Assembly (NCBI RefSeq): GCF_900129785.1
Contig: NZ_FSRC01000002.1
Coordinates: 744,001 to 808,000, forward strand
DNA: 64,000 nucleotides
From: Algoriphagus halophilus
Lineage (GTDB): Bacteria > Bacteroidota > Bacteroidia > Cytophagales > Cyclobacteriaceae
Reading direction: 5' to 3'
Part shown: piece after piece, positions 37,080 through 46,225 of the stretch
Layout: each line of letters begins with the position of its first letter
How positions within the stretch are numbered: the stretch's first letter is position 1
Position numbers and translations under genes: made by a program
Notes under the pieces: model-generated
What the model saw: only the letters and a program-made list of their open reading frames with translations
What the model was told of the DNA's origin: nothing
Database searches by the model: none

Positions 37080-37123
37080 TGCGTTGGTATAGTTTTAATT
37101 GTTTGTCCTAAGTCTTGGCGGAC

Positions 37124-38050
37124 TTATTTCTGAACATCTACTACCTCTACATCGAAGATTAGGATAGAATTAGGTCCGATCATAGCTCCTGCTCCGTTTT
37201 CACCATATGCCAAAGGAGAAGGAATCAAGAACTTGCCTTTAGAACCTTTTTTCAACAATAACAATCCTTCATCCCATCCAGGAATTACCTGACCCATTCC
37301 TACGTTTACTGGAAGTGGTTCATAAGGTCTCTGAGCATTATAAACATCATGCTCCTTAGCCAATTCTTCGATAGAAGTATCAAATAATGTCCCGTCCAAC
37401 AGGTAACCAGCATAATTCACATTCATGGTAGTACCTGGAGTGACTGGCTCACCTGTTCCTTCTTCTTCGATCACATAATAAAGTCCGCTCTCAGTCTTAT
37501 TCGCATCCAAACCCTTTTCCGCAACATATGCTTCAATAGTTTTTGCTTCTTCCACCAATAATTCTTTTGCTCTATCCGCTCTTTTTAGCTCTTCAGCTTC
37601 CATGGTTTGGTTGAAAAAAGCTTCAATTTCTACCTGATCCATGATTTCAAACGCACCTAATCTCACTTTTACTACATCATCCTCTTTCAAGAATGGAGGA
37701 AAATTCTCTCCAAAAATAATTTTGGCAGTAGATTCAAATGCGATGCTGTCTCCTTTTTTCAAATTCAAGAAAATCTCATCCATTCCATTGGTAGGAGTAA
37801 TGGAATCATTAGCCATCAAATAGCCTGGAAATGGCTGACTTGCTGTAGAATAAATGACAGAGTCATCTCCATTGGTAATTTCCAAGTTGTAAAGAAGAAA
37901 ATCTCCATTAGGAGCAGTTTCATTTCCTTCAGAAACGTAGGCGTACTCAATTCCGTCTTTTTCAGTTACTTTTTTCTTTTGACAAGAAGAGACTAGGGCC
38001 ACCCCAAGCGTCAAGACGATTAAAGCCAATAGGCTGTTGTTATTTTTCAT
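37124..38050 (-). CDS. FKBP-type peptidyl-prolyl isomerase lipoprotein (copy 1, two-domain)
   Basis: A 308-residue lipoprotein with lipobox cysteine C23 (LVSSCQKK). The canonical FKBP domain is C-terminal (about residues 190-308: NVNYAGYLLDGTLFDTSIEE, IPGWDEGLLLLKKGSKGKF, GPNSILIFDVEV). The N-terminal half (about 30-165) also has the FKBP-like order of short strands (MDEIFLNLKKGDSIAFES) and looks like a degenerate second domain. It is the first gene of the FKBP run, 44 bp upstream of copy 2, and close to the DHH gene. Confidence 0.88.
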   Translation of the reverse strand: MKNNNSLLALIVLTLGVALVSSCQKKKVTEKDGIEYAYVSEGNETAPNGDFLLYNLEITNGDDSVIYSTASQPFPGYLMANDSITPTNGMDEIFLNLKKGDSIAFESTAKIIFGENFPPFLKEDDVVKVRLGAFEIMDQVEIEAFFNQTMEAEELKRADRAKELLVEEAKTIEAYVAEKGLDANKTESGLYYVIEEEGTGEPVTPGTTMNVNYAGYLLDGTLFDTSIEELAKEHDVYNAQRPYEPLPVNVGMGQVIPGWDEGLLLLKKGSKGKFLIPSPLAYGENGAGAMIGPNSILIFDVEVVDVQK

Positions 38051-38097
38051 AAAGATTAAGTGAATTTTCTAAGTAAAGTGCGGTGATAAAATCGGGC

Positions 38098-39132
38098 TTA
38101 ATTTGCTCCAACAGTTTCAACAGGGAAAAGCGAATCCTGATTTTCTTCTACTAATTTTTCAAATCTTTCTACAGTTTCTTTTAGTCCCAAGTTTGACTTA
38201 CCTCCAGAAGCGTTTTTATGCCCACCTCCACTGAAGTATTCGGCAGCAAATTTATTTACTGATACTTCACTGGATGATCTGAAAGAGATCTTGATGCCAT
38301 CTTCACGCTCAGAGAATAAAGCAGCCAATTTTATGCCATCCAAAGATAAAGCATAATTAACCAAACCTTCTGTATCTCCGGTCTGGCTTTGATATTTTTT
38401 AAGATCTTTTTTACTGATCGCAAAATAAGCTGTGTGTAGATCTTCTCTGACCACCAATCTTCTGCTAATGGCAAAACCGATAAATTTCAATCTGTTGACT
38501 GAATTGGAATCATAAATCCAATTGGCAATCTGGGAACTATTTGCTCCTAAATCCAATAGTTCTGCCACCACCAAGTGTACGTTTTTGGTAGTATTGGGAT
38601 GTCTAAAACCACCCGTATCAGTCATGATCCCAGCATAAAGGCATTCTGCAATGTCCTTATCGATCAAAGCTTTATCTCCTAGCTCATCGATCAACTCAAA
38701 AACCAGTTCACAGGTAGCTGCAGCTTGAGTACTTGAGTATTCAAAATCTGCGAAATCCTCAGGATCTTGGTGATGGTCAATATTTACCACATAAGCATTG
38801 GATTCACGGATCATTTCTCCCAGTTCGTTCACCCTGTTCAACACAGAGAAATCTAAACAAAAGATAATGTCAGCTTCTTCCAGCTTTTTGATGGCAATCT
38901 CCCGATGCTCAGGTTTGCTAAAATCCAATACGTCATCATTCCCTTTCATCCAGTTAAGGAAAGAAGGGTAATCGGATGGAGTCACTACACTTACCTCATG
39001 TCCTTTTTTGATCAAGTAGTTAGCAAGACCCAAGGAGGAACCCAGTGCGTCAGCGTCGGGCTTCACATGCGTGGTAATGAATATTTTTTTGGGGGATGAA
39101 ATTTCTTTCTTAAATGAGGCTAATGCTTCCAT
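38098..39132 (-). CDS. DHH-family phosphoesterase (NrnA-like)
   Basis: A 344-residue phosphoesterase. Metal-binding motifs are THVKPDADALGSS (D26, D28), VVNIDHHQDP with D119-H120-H121, and the DHHA1 motif SGGGHKNASGG near the C-terminus. Members degrade nanoRNA, cyclic dinucleotide products or 3'-phosphoadenosine 5'-phosphate. It is the upstream neighbour of the FKBP genes (47 bp gap) and divergent from ndk, an arrangement that I believe recurs in Bacteroidota. Confidence 0.9.
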   Translation of the reverse strand: MEALASFKKEISSPKKIFITTHVKPDADALGSSLGLANYLIKKGHEVSVVTPSDYPSFLNWMKGNDDVLDFSKPEHREIAIKKLEEADIIFCLDFSVLNRVNELGEMIRESNAYVVNIDHHQDPEDFADFEYSSTQAAATCELVFELIDELGDKALIDKDIAECLYAGIMTDTGGFRHPNTTKNVHLVVAELLDLGANSSQIANWIYDSNSVNRLKFIGFAISRRLVVREDLHTAYFAISKKDLKKYQSQTGDTEGLVNYALSLDGIKLAALFSEREDGIKISFRSSSEVSVNKFAAEYFSGGGHKNASGGKSNLGLKETVERFEKLVEENQDSLFPVETVGAN

Positions 39133-39277
39133 TTTTTAGAATTAGCGGCACTTTGGCTCTAAGTAAGTCGCAAAGGTCATTAATTTTTTGACAAATCCCA
39201 ACTTATGCATTTACCTGAAAATTAGCCCGATATGCAATAAATAATTTATAATACTCGGAAGATGGATTTTATTCTCC

Positions 39278-39285
39278 TATTTTTG
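39278..39285 (+). promoter_or_regulatory. Candidate -7 promoter element of ndk
   Basis: TATTTTTG matches the Bacteroidota consensus TAnnTTTG and lies 34 bases before the ndk ATG at 39320. No clear -33 element was found. Confidence 0.45.
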
Positions 39286-39319
39286 CGCCCGAATTAAACC
39301 AATGAAAATAAGAAAACCC

Positions 39320-39742
39320 ATGGCAACAAACAGAACATTTACCATGATCAAGCCGGATGCTTTTTCAGCAGGCAACTCAGGAGCTATTCTTAAAATGATT
39401 GAAGAAGCTGGTTTCAAAATCGTCGCAATGAAAGCCACTCAATTGACTCCGGCTACTGCAGGTAAATTCTATGAAGTGCACAAAGAAAGACCTTTCTACG
39501 CGGATCTTTGCGCTTATATGTCTTCTGGACCTATCATTGCTGCGATACTTGAAAAAGAAAATGCAGTAGAAGATTTCAGAAAATTAATTGGTGCTACCAA
39601 TCCAGCTGATGCTGCTGAAGGTACTATCAGAAAAATCTTCGCAAAATCAATCGAAGCAAATGCTGTTCACGGATCTGATTCTGATGAAAATGCAGCTATA
39701 GAAGGAAATTTCTACTTCTCTCAAATTGAAAGAATAGGATAA
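39320..39742 (+). CDS. ndk: Nucleoside diphosphate kinase
   Basis: A 140-residue kinase that interconverts nucleoside di- and triphosphates. The start at 39320 ([15 protein letters not shown]) gives the standard length; six extra codons upstream are not conserved. The phosphorylated histidine is H117 in [13 protein letters not shown], and [15 protein letters not shown] is the usual Kpn-type loop. Cytoplasmic homotetramer or hexamer. It diverges from the DHH gene and has a terminator. Confidence 0.97.
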   Translation: MATNRTFTMIKPDAFSAGNSGAILKMIEEAGFKIVAMKATQLTPATAGKFYEVHKERPFYADLCAYMSSGPIIAAILEKENAVEDFRKLIGATNPADAAEGTIRKIFAKSIEANAVHGSDSDENAAIEGNFYFSQIERIG

Positions 39743-40140
39743 TATATATACCCAATCTATTCTGAAGGCACCTCCAATGGGGGTGCTTTTTTGATTTTTA
39801 TCAATTCCATTTACAACTGCCCATCCCAATTTTAAAAGAAGGATTTTGGACCTACCTAGCTTTGTATTCCGCTGTCCAGCCAAATTACATTTTGAAGTTT
39901 AAAATGACCTTTGAGCTTATGGTATTCAAAGTAGAACTAAAATTAGCCTAAGACATGGTTAAATAACTTGATAAGTTGATCATAGACCTATTTAAAGGCA
40001 TTTCGATTGATGTAATTATCAAGAGAATTATCATTAAAGCTTCAATCTCTTAAATAGAGAAGACTACAGTATTACCAATTTCCCAATGCAACTAGAAGAG
40101 GGAAATGTATATATTGGTTTACCTGATAAAACCAACACCT
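39743..40140. other. Gene-free region between ndk and the DUF4202 gene
   Basis: 398 bases holding the ndk terminator, then AT-rich sequence without a convincing gene. I saw no tRNA or strong motif. The DUF4202 promoter should lie at its right end. Confidence 0.5.
39765..39794 (+). terminator. Terminator after ndk
   Basis: Stem GCACCTCC / GGGGGTGC (39768-39775 and 39779-39786, one G-T pair) with a 3-base loop, extended by A/T pairs and followed by a run of T. Confidence 0.85.
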
Positions 40141-40722
40141 ATGAATACCTTCCAGAAAGCTATTGCCAAAATCGATGAAATCAATTCAAAGGATCCGGTA
40201 AAAGAAATTTATCAAGGAAAGGAAGTCTCCAAAGAACTTTTGTATTCAATGAGAATGACGGATAAATTGGATGCATTTCAACCCAATGCCTCCGAACATT
40301 TGAAAATCGCGGCAAGGGCTCAACATATTGGAAGATGGGAAATTCCAAGGTCAGAATACCCCATGGATCGAGTGGGATATCTGAGGTGGAGGGAAGAACT
40401 GAAGAAGTTGCATGCGGAAATCACCTCTGGAATCTTGGAAGAACTGGGATATGATCAGGTTTTCATCGAGAAAGTCATCCATTTAATTCGCAAAAAGCAA
40501 TTGAAAACTGATGAAGAAACCCAGACGCTGGAGGACGTAATCTGCCTGGTTTTTTTAGAAAATTATTTTGAGGACTTTTCGGCAAAACACGAAAAGAAGA
40601 AAATAATCGACATCCTTCGAAAAACCTGGAGAAAAATGTCGAAAAAAGGCCATGACGCTGCAGTTCAATTAAACTATTCAAAAGATAGCCTACAACTAAT
40701 TCAAGAGGCAGTGTTAGAATAA
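40141..40722 (+). CDS. DUF4202 protein
   Basis: A 193-residue cytoplasmic protein. The start at 40141 (MNTFQKAIAKIDEINSKDP) fits the family; an upstream alternative adds 12 unlikely residues. Conserved stretches are MRMTDKLDAF, LKIAARAQHIGRWEIPRSE, TQTLEDVICLVFLENY and ILRKTWRKMSKKGHDAA. The clustered His, Asp and Glu residues suggest an HD-like metal site, but I know of no established function. Confidence 0.8.
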   Translation: MNTFQKAIAKIDEINSKDPVKEIYQGKEVSKELLYSMRMTDKLDAFQPNASEHLKIAARAQHIGRWEIPRSEYPMDRVGYLRWREELKKLHAEITSGILEELGYDQVFIEKVIHLIRKKQLKTDEETQTLEDVICLVFLENYFEDFSAKHEKKKIIDILRKTWRKMSKKGHDAAVQLNYSKDSLQLIQEAVLE

Positions 40723-40885
40723 AACGGACCCTGATTCCATTCTCTTTGCCCTTACTATCAAAAGGCCTCCTCGTCTACCTTAAAAAAGAACGATAAGTTC
40801 ATGAAGATTGAATCTCCTTTGATTTCAATAGCTGGTCTTTTATACGTAAAAGTGCTTATTTTACTACGTATTAAATTTAGATTGT

Positions 40886-41548
40886 ATGTCTCCAACCCAA
40901 ATAGTTCTTGTTGATGATCATGAATTAGTTCGTGATGGAATTAAATTCCTATTGGAGAAAGAACCTGGTTTTGAGGTAATTTCAGAAGCTGCAGACGGTG
41001 TAGAAGCGTTACATGTAATAGCCAAAAAGCAACCTGATCTGGTAATTGTGGATATTCGGATGCCGAACATGGATGGCATTGAGTTAGTAAAGCAATTGGG
41101 ACAAAAGTATCCAAAAGTCAAAAAAATGATTTTGTCTATTCATGGTACTGAAGAATACGTAGTAGAAACGATAGAAGCTGGTGTAGATGGATACTTATTG
41201 AAAGGATCTTCCAAAGATGAATTTATAAAAGCATTGAAAACAATTGCGGCTGGAAGTAAATATTTCACTGGCGATGTTTCTGCCATCATTATTCATCATT
41301 TTGTCGAAAATAAACCCAAGATTATCCATAAACCTAAATCAATTCCTAATGAATTGGCTGTTTTGACTAATCGGGAAAAACAGATTTTAGAATTGATCCT
41401 AGAAGGGAAAGGCAATAGCGAAATTGCAGAAGCCCTAAAGATCAGCAAAAGAACAGCAGAAGTGCACCGCTTCAATCTGATGAAGAAACTTAATGTGAAG
41501 AATCTCGTCGAACTTACCAATAAATCTAAAGAGCTATATTTAATTTAA
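40886..41548 (+). CDS. NarL/LuxR-family response regulator
   Basis: A 220-residue regulator: receiver domain residues 1-120 with the phosphorylated D56 (DLVIVDIRMP) and acidic pocket at D10-D11, and a LuxR-type helix-turn-helix at about 155-215 (LTNREKQILELILEGKGNSE, ISKRTAEVHRFNLM). No histidine kinase is adjacent, so its partner is elsewhere. The target genes are unknown. Confidence 0.92.
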   Translation: MSPTQIVLVDDHELVRDGIKFLLEKEPGFEVISEAADGVEALHVIAKKQPDLVIVDIRMPNMDGIELVKQLGQKYPKVKKMILSIHGTEEYVVETIEAGVDGYLLKGSSKDEFIKALKTIAAGSKYFTGDVSAIIIHHFVENKPKIIHKPKSIPNELAVLTNREKQILELILEGKGNSEIAEALKISKRTAEVHRFNLMKKLNVKNLVELTNKSKELYLI

Positions 41549-41795
41549 ACTTCTTAGTGGATCCAGATACCTTAAAATGAATCTTCCTTTCTCTTTTTGA
41601 GAATTCTGAACTTACAGATAGGAGTGGTGGAAACGGTGATTCCAACTAAATAAATTTAGACCTGACTATAATGAGTTCGATTAATTCTTCCAAAAACTCC
41701 ATTGAGCCATCTGAAAAATAAGACGAAAAGATATTATTAACAAGATTCATGAAAGTGTTGTCCATCATGCACCCTTTACTGTTGAATAGATTGAT

Positions 41796-42752
41796 TTATT
41801 CCAAACTTTTTAACCACTCTCGAATTTCATTTTGAAACTGGGGATCAAAAGGCTGTTTTTCTGCAGTATTCCAATCCACACACCTATTTTCCACTTGATA
41901 AAATCCATGTTGCCCTCCTTCCATGACTTTTATAGTAAAGTTGGGAGGCAAGTCATTGTCAAACAACATATTTAGGTGATCGATGTTTTGCTCTGGAGGC
42001 ACATTCGCATCATGTTCCGCAAACAACAGCAGTGTTTGAGTTGACAAGTTTTTAAGGGCCTCATCATGATCATAATCTATAATAAGATGCCAGTAATAGG
42101 CACTTTTAATGAAGGGTAGTGTTTTACCAATAGTTGCTGAAGTTTTCTTCCTTTTTCGATATTTCTCCATTTTTTTACCCAGCTTTTCCTCGGGGAAACC
42201 ATTGCACAGGTACATCAGACTATCATACATAGCTGTCTGTTCGGTTACCCCCACCGTCGGTCCAGCAAGGCTGATCACAAAAGCAATATCATCATGCTGG
42301 GAAGCTACGATCTGTGCAACCCACCCCCCCTGACTATGGCCTGAAACGCCAATCCTTGAAGCATCAATATCATCCCGGCTTTTTAAATATTCTACAGCCG
42401 CATATGCATCATCAGCCCTGCCGTAGAAATCATTATTTTTCCAGTTACCTGTAGAGTTTCCTAGACCTCTTTTATTGCAATACAGAATTGCATATCCCTG
42501 CTCTAATAATACATCTTCAATGTAAAATTTATGAGGCCCCCATGCCTCCTTCTCATATCCATCAAAGGCATGATCTCCTGACCCTTGCTGAAAAACAACT
42601 GCCGGAACCTTTTCATTTTGATTTGGCCGAATTAAGATCCCTTCTATGGTTTCGTTCCCGCTTTTAAAAGTTACCGTTGAGGCGATTCTGTTTTGTGCAA
42701 CGAGTACCTGACTCATCAACACTCCCATTAGTATTACTAAAATAGACTTCAT
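41796..42752 (-). CDS. Secreted alpha/beta hydrolase (dienelactone/prolyl-oligopeptidase-like)
   Basis: A 318-residue hydrolase with a signal peptide (MKSILVILMGVLMSQVLVAQ). The nucleophile is S140 in GVSGHSQGGW; an acidic residue in EHDANVPPE and the His in GGQHGFYQ complete the triad. Esterase or peptidase activity is expected but the substrate is unknown. It is 4 bp downstream of the serine hydrolase gene and likely cotranscribed. Confidence 0.85.
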   Translation of the reverse strand: MKSILVILMGVLMSQVLVAQNRIASTVTFKSGNETIEGILIRPNQNEKVPAVVFQQGSGDHAFDGYEKEAWGPHKFYIEDVLLEQGYAILYCNKRGLGNSTGNWKNNDFYGRADDAYAAVEYLKSRDDIDASRIGVSGHSQGGWVAQIVASQHDDIAFVISLAGPTVGVTEQTAMYDSLMYLCNGFPEEKLGKKMEKYRKRKKTSATIGKTLPFIKSAYYWHLIIDYDHDEALKNLSTQTLLLFAEHDANVPPEQNIDHLNMLFDNDLPPNFTIKVMEGGQHGFYQVENRCVDWNTAEKQPFDPQFQNEIREWLKSLE

Positions 42753-42756
42753 GATT

Positions 42757-43962
42757 TTACTTTTGTTTTGAGTTAAGTTTTGCTTCTTTGAATAGTCGCT
42801 TTACCATATCCAGATAAATTATTTTCTCTGTTCTAAAAGTGGTAGTCGGAGAATTTGAAAAAATAATAACTCCCGACCTGGTTTCTGGATCAAAGGAAAC
42901 CACCGAATTCATTCCAGGATCAAGCCCCGTATGAGAAGGTCGTCTTGGCATGATCATATTATAAATTGGATTTTCGAATTCATTCATGCTCCATGATATG
43001 GCTCTCCATTTTGCTATATCAGGATATTGCACTTTCAAAAATTCTTCTACTGTTTCTTCCTTTAGAAATTGAAAATCATCTACCATCCCCCGATTGACCA
43101 TTAATTTTACAAATTGAGCATAGTCTGATACCGTAGTTCTCAATTGCCCAGATGGGTAGGAGGGGTATCCAAAATGGTCAAGCACTTGGGTCCCTTTAAA
43201 ATCGGTTTCCTTATAAGGCAGATTATGGGGTGTAGCAATATTGGAGTCAGGAACTTCCGACAAAAACCAATATGTATTATCCATGTTTAATGGTTCGAAT
43301 ATTTCCTCAGCCATGTATTCGTTGAAGGGCTTACCCGAAATGACTTCTACGAGGTAACCAATCAATGCATACCCGACATTGGAGTAATGTTCTTCCTCCA
43401 ATGGTTGAATGTGATAGAAATTATTGGCCGAATCATAAAATTGACCTCCTTCAACAAGATAAGCCCTTAAAAATTCTTCTAAACTCATTGGAGAGTCTCC
43501 GCCACCTTTACCGAGTGTGTACAGAGGTTCCAGAATCTTCCAGTTGTCACGAATAGAAGAAAGATGCGTAAGTAGCATTCGAACAGTAATTTTCTCCTCC
43601 AAAAAATAAGGATTTACCACCTCAAATGGCAGAAGGTCATTGATGTCTGCATCCAATGAGACCCTTCCTTCATCATACAATTTCATGAGTGCGAGGGCTG
43701 TAACGGGCTTGGAGATAGACGCTACCATAAACAGGGTGCTATCATTGATCAAATCCTCTTTTTGATCAGTTTTGATACCGTAACTCCCTACCCATATTAA
43801 CTCCCCATTCGCGATGTAGGCAGCCTGCATGCCGATCCTCCCTGCACTTTTCATCTTCTTTTCAAAGTACTTATCCAGCTTTGAGTGATCCGATTGGGCC
43901 TGAAGATTTAGGGTACATAGGAAGCTTATTCCTAGTAAAATTTTAATTGTTAAAGAGTTCAT
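42757..43962 (-). CDS. Secreted beta-lactamase-fold serine hydrolase
   Basis: A 401-residue protein with a signal peptide (TIKILLGISFLCTLNLQA). The active site is SISK at 82-85 with YSN at 193-195, and the C-terminal HTGLD gives the third motif. Similar in type to the other serine hydrolase in the window but not a close copy. A 3-hydroxybutyrate or peptide esterase role is possible. Together with the alpha/beta hydrolase and the upstream AraC-type regulator it may form a regulon. Confidence 0.85.
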   Translation of the reverse strand: MNSLTIKILLGISFLCTLNLQAQSDHSKLDKYFEKKMKSAGRIGMQAAYIANGELIWVGSYGIKTDQKEDLINDSTLFMVASISKPVTALALMKLYDEGRVSLDADINDLLPFEVVNPYFLEEKITVRMLLTHLSSIRDNWKILEPLYTLGKGGGDSPMSLEEFLRAYLVEGGQFYDSANNFYHIQPLEEEHYSNVGYALIGYLVEVISGKPFNEYMAEEIFEPLNMDNTYWFLSEVPDSNIATPHNLPYKETDFKGTQVLDHFGYPSYPSGQLRTTVSDYAQFVKLMVNRGMVDDFQFLKEETVEEFLKVQYPDIAKWRAISWSMNEFENPIYNMIMPRRPSHTGLDPGMNSVVSFDPETRSGVIIFSNSPTTTFRTEKIIYLDMVKRLFKEAKLNSKQK

Positions 43963-44088
43963 TTTTACTTCACTTTATTAAGATTGGACCATTGTTGTGG
44001 CCGTTTCCCAATTATACCAAAACAAAAAAGTGAAGTTGCCCTTTATGGGCTATAGGATGTCCGAGATACTGATTTCAGGACATTATAC

Positions 44089-45210
44089 CTACTTAAAATA
44101 GCCTGGTGGGTGCCCGGTTTTGTTTTTGAAGGCGAGATACATGGCTGATCTAGACTTAAAACCTGAATCCCTTCCAATACCCTCAATCGAGTAATGATCC
44201 ATATTCTTATCCTGTAGTGTTGCCAAAGCGTGGTCCACACGATAATTATTGATCCATTCATTGAAATTACAGCCGGCACTCTGATTGACACTGGTAGAAA
44301 TCGTCCGGGCTGGTATTTTCAAATGCTTTGCAAGATCATGGATGGTTAGGTTTTGATCCAAGTAATATCGATTTTCTTGCATTTCGCTTTCAATCTTCTC
44401 AAAAAGGTTAGAATCCATAGTAGATACAGTCGACATTTGCAGGATTGGTGCATTGTCTGGATTATCTTTCAACTGGTTTAAAGAATCATCGAAAAGTGTT
44501 TGTTGGGTAAAAGCCTTATAGCTAACGAAGTAATTAAAAAATGCGATACACAAGAATACAACGATCGTCAAGTCGGACTGTCCTGTTCCACCCAAAACTA
44601 TCCTTGCCAATTCTGCCCCCCAAAATAAAATAATCGGAATGAGTAAGAAAATAAATTGGTATAGCCAATTTAAATTGAGCAGCGTCAAATCAGAAATCTC
44701 ATTTTTTATCCTCTTATGATATCGACGAGTTTCGTGAAAGGCTATGACAAAGGCGGCAATAGTTAAAATGAAAGCATAATATTGGAAAGACATGTAAAAT
44801 GAATCCATCATTTGCGACCCAACTAACTCAACAAGTGTAGTGTCACTAAACAAGACTAATAGGACATTGACTAGGGTAAGTCCGATCATGGCAAAAGCCA
44901 GAAAATAATGGACTCTTAAAAACCATTGGTAGGCCTCAAACCTCCCCACTTTTTCTAAAACAAAATGAAGAAACAGAAGAGGTAAAAGCCATTTTACTTC
45001 AGGCAGTGTAAAATATCCGGATATAGAGTAGCTACCAAGCTCACCATAAGGCAAAATATCAGTCAGAGCCTGAAAAACGAATGCGATTAGAAACCAACCC
45101 AAAAGTCTATTGGCCAAACTAGAATGCTTTTTTGAAGTAATAAAGATTACTCCCAATAAAAAGCCTTGGATGACAGCAGCCCAGATTATTAATGTAACAA
45201 TTGTTTCCAT
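44089..45210 (-). CDS. AraC-type transcriptional regulator with membrane sensor domain
   Basis: A 373-residue protein. Residues 1-245 contain about seven transmembrane segments, and residues 270-373 an AraC/XylS-type DNA-binding domain (LTIHDLAKHLKIPARTIS; NEWINNYRVDHAL; GFKSRSAMYLAFKNKTGHP). It probably senses an envelope or periplasmic signal and acts directly on DNA from the membrane. It lies upstream of the two hydrolase genes on the same strand, so those are candidate targets. Confidence 0.85.
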   Translation of the reverse strand: METIVTLIIWAAVIQGFLLGVIFITSKKHSSLANRLLGWFLIAFVFQALTDILPYGELGSYSISGYFTLPEVKWLLPLLFLHFVLEKVGRFEAYQWFLRVHYFLAFAMIGLTLVNVLLVLFSDTTLVELVGSQMMDSFYMSFQYYAFILTIAAFVIAFHETRRYHKRIKNEISDLTLLNLNWLYQFIFLLIPIILFWGAELARIVLGGTGQSDLTIVVFLCIAFFNYFVSYKAFTQQTLFDDSLNQLKDNPDNAPILQMSTVSTMDSNLFEKIESEMQENRYYLDQNLTIHDLAKHLKIPARTISTSVNQSAGCNFNEWINNYRVDHALATLQDKNMDHYSIEGIGRDSGFKSRSAMYLAFKNKTGHPPGYFK

Positions 45211-45504
45211 CCCACTCCTTTTAGTGAATTAAACAATACAATAAAGGGATTTTCCTGAGTATCGATTTAAATAAAACGATTTATTACAAATTGATTGAAA
45301 AGGTTCTGATAAAACCCGATTTTAATTAGCTCCAGATTTTTATCTTTTTAGAACTGTTCAGGACTTGCAATCCAGCAGCTCTATTATTGGATTTCAAATC
45401 CCATTTGTTTGTAAAGAGCTTTTAAATTAATTTTTAAAATTGGGTTTTTCTGCCAAAGAAAATTTTTGCGAAATCATTAATTTATTGCCTTCAACCCAAT
45501 CAAT

Positions 45505-46017
45505 ATGAACAAAATCTTTCTTCTATCAATCAGCATCATAGTTACATGTAATTCACTTTTGGCACAATCCAACGAAGAAAAATATGTAAAAGATGTAGCC
45601 TCACTAGATGCAATCATCAATGCTTATTATGATGTGATTTCAGGCTCGAAAAATGATCCTTGGGAGTTTGAAAGAGATAAATACATCCATGCTAAAAATG
45701 CAGTCATTACAAGACTGGACGAAAATGGAAAAGCAGAATCCCATACGCTAGAAGCGGAATACATACCCCTAGGATTAGCTCCGAAAGAGGATTTTTATGA
45801 AATGGAACTTAAAAGAACTGTGAGCCAATACGGAAATCTTGCACAAGTTTGGAGTGCCTTCGAAATTCGGACTGATCCAACTATTGAATCCAATATAAGA
45901 GGAATCAATAGCATCCAACTCCATTATGGAAATGGGAGATGGTATATTGACAGTTGGACATGTGAAATGGAATCTGAAAACAGTTTTGTCGTGAAGGATT
46001 TTTTGGGAAATGAATAA
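45505..46017 (+). CDS. Secreted NTF2-like protein
   Basis: A 170-residue protein with a signal peptide (MNKIFLLSISIIVTCNSLLA). The mature part (VASLDAIINAYYDVISG, then HAKNAVITRLDE and IQLHYGNGRWYIDSWT) looks like a SnoaL/NTF2 ketosteroid-isomerase-like fold, which is common for small secreted proteins of unknown role. It is divergent from the AraC-type gene with a 294-bp gap. Function unknown. Confidence 0.75.
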   Translation: MNKIFLLSISIIVTCNSLLAQSNEEKYVKDVASLDAIINAYYDVISGSKNDPWEFERDKYIHAKNAVITRLDENGKAESHTLEAEYIPLGLAPKEDFYEMELKRTVSQYGNLAQVWSAFEIRTDPTIESNIRGINSIQLHYGNGRWYIDSWTCEMESENSFVVKDFLGNE

Positions 46018-46149
46018 AGGTTTAAGTATCCTGCTGTTGAGGATCGCCGACAATTGTAGGGGAGTAATCCTGAACTAATATCAGCGGAATTGAAATCCGG
46101 ATTAATTAAAAAGATTAAAAACCTTAAAATTGAGCTTCGAGATTATATT

Positions 46150-46161
46150 CCGATAATTATC
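46150..46161. repeat. Copy of CCGATAATTATC palindrome-like motif
   Basis: The 12-base CCGATAATTATC occurs here and again at 48168-48179, where it extends to the perfect palindrome CGATAATTATCG. Confidence 0.4.
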
Positions 46162-46225
46162 AGAACTCGAAGAGCAGTATTGGCTCCCAAGTTATCGGAA
46201 ATCTTTTTGAATAGGCTAAAGAAAA

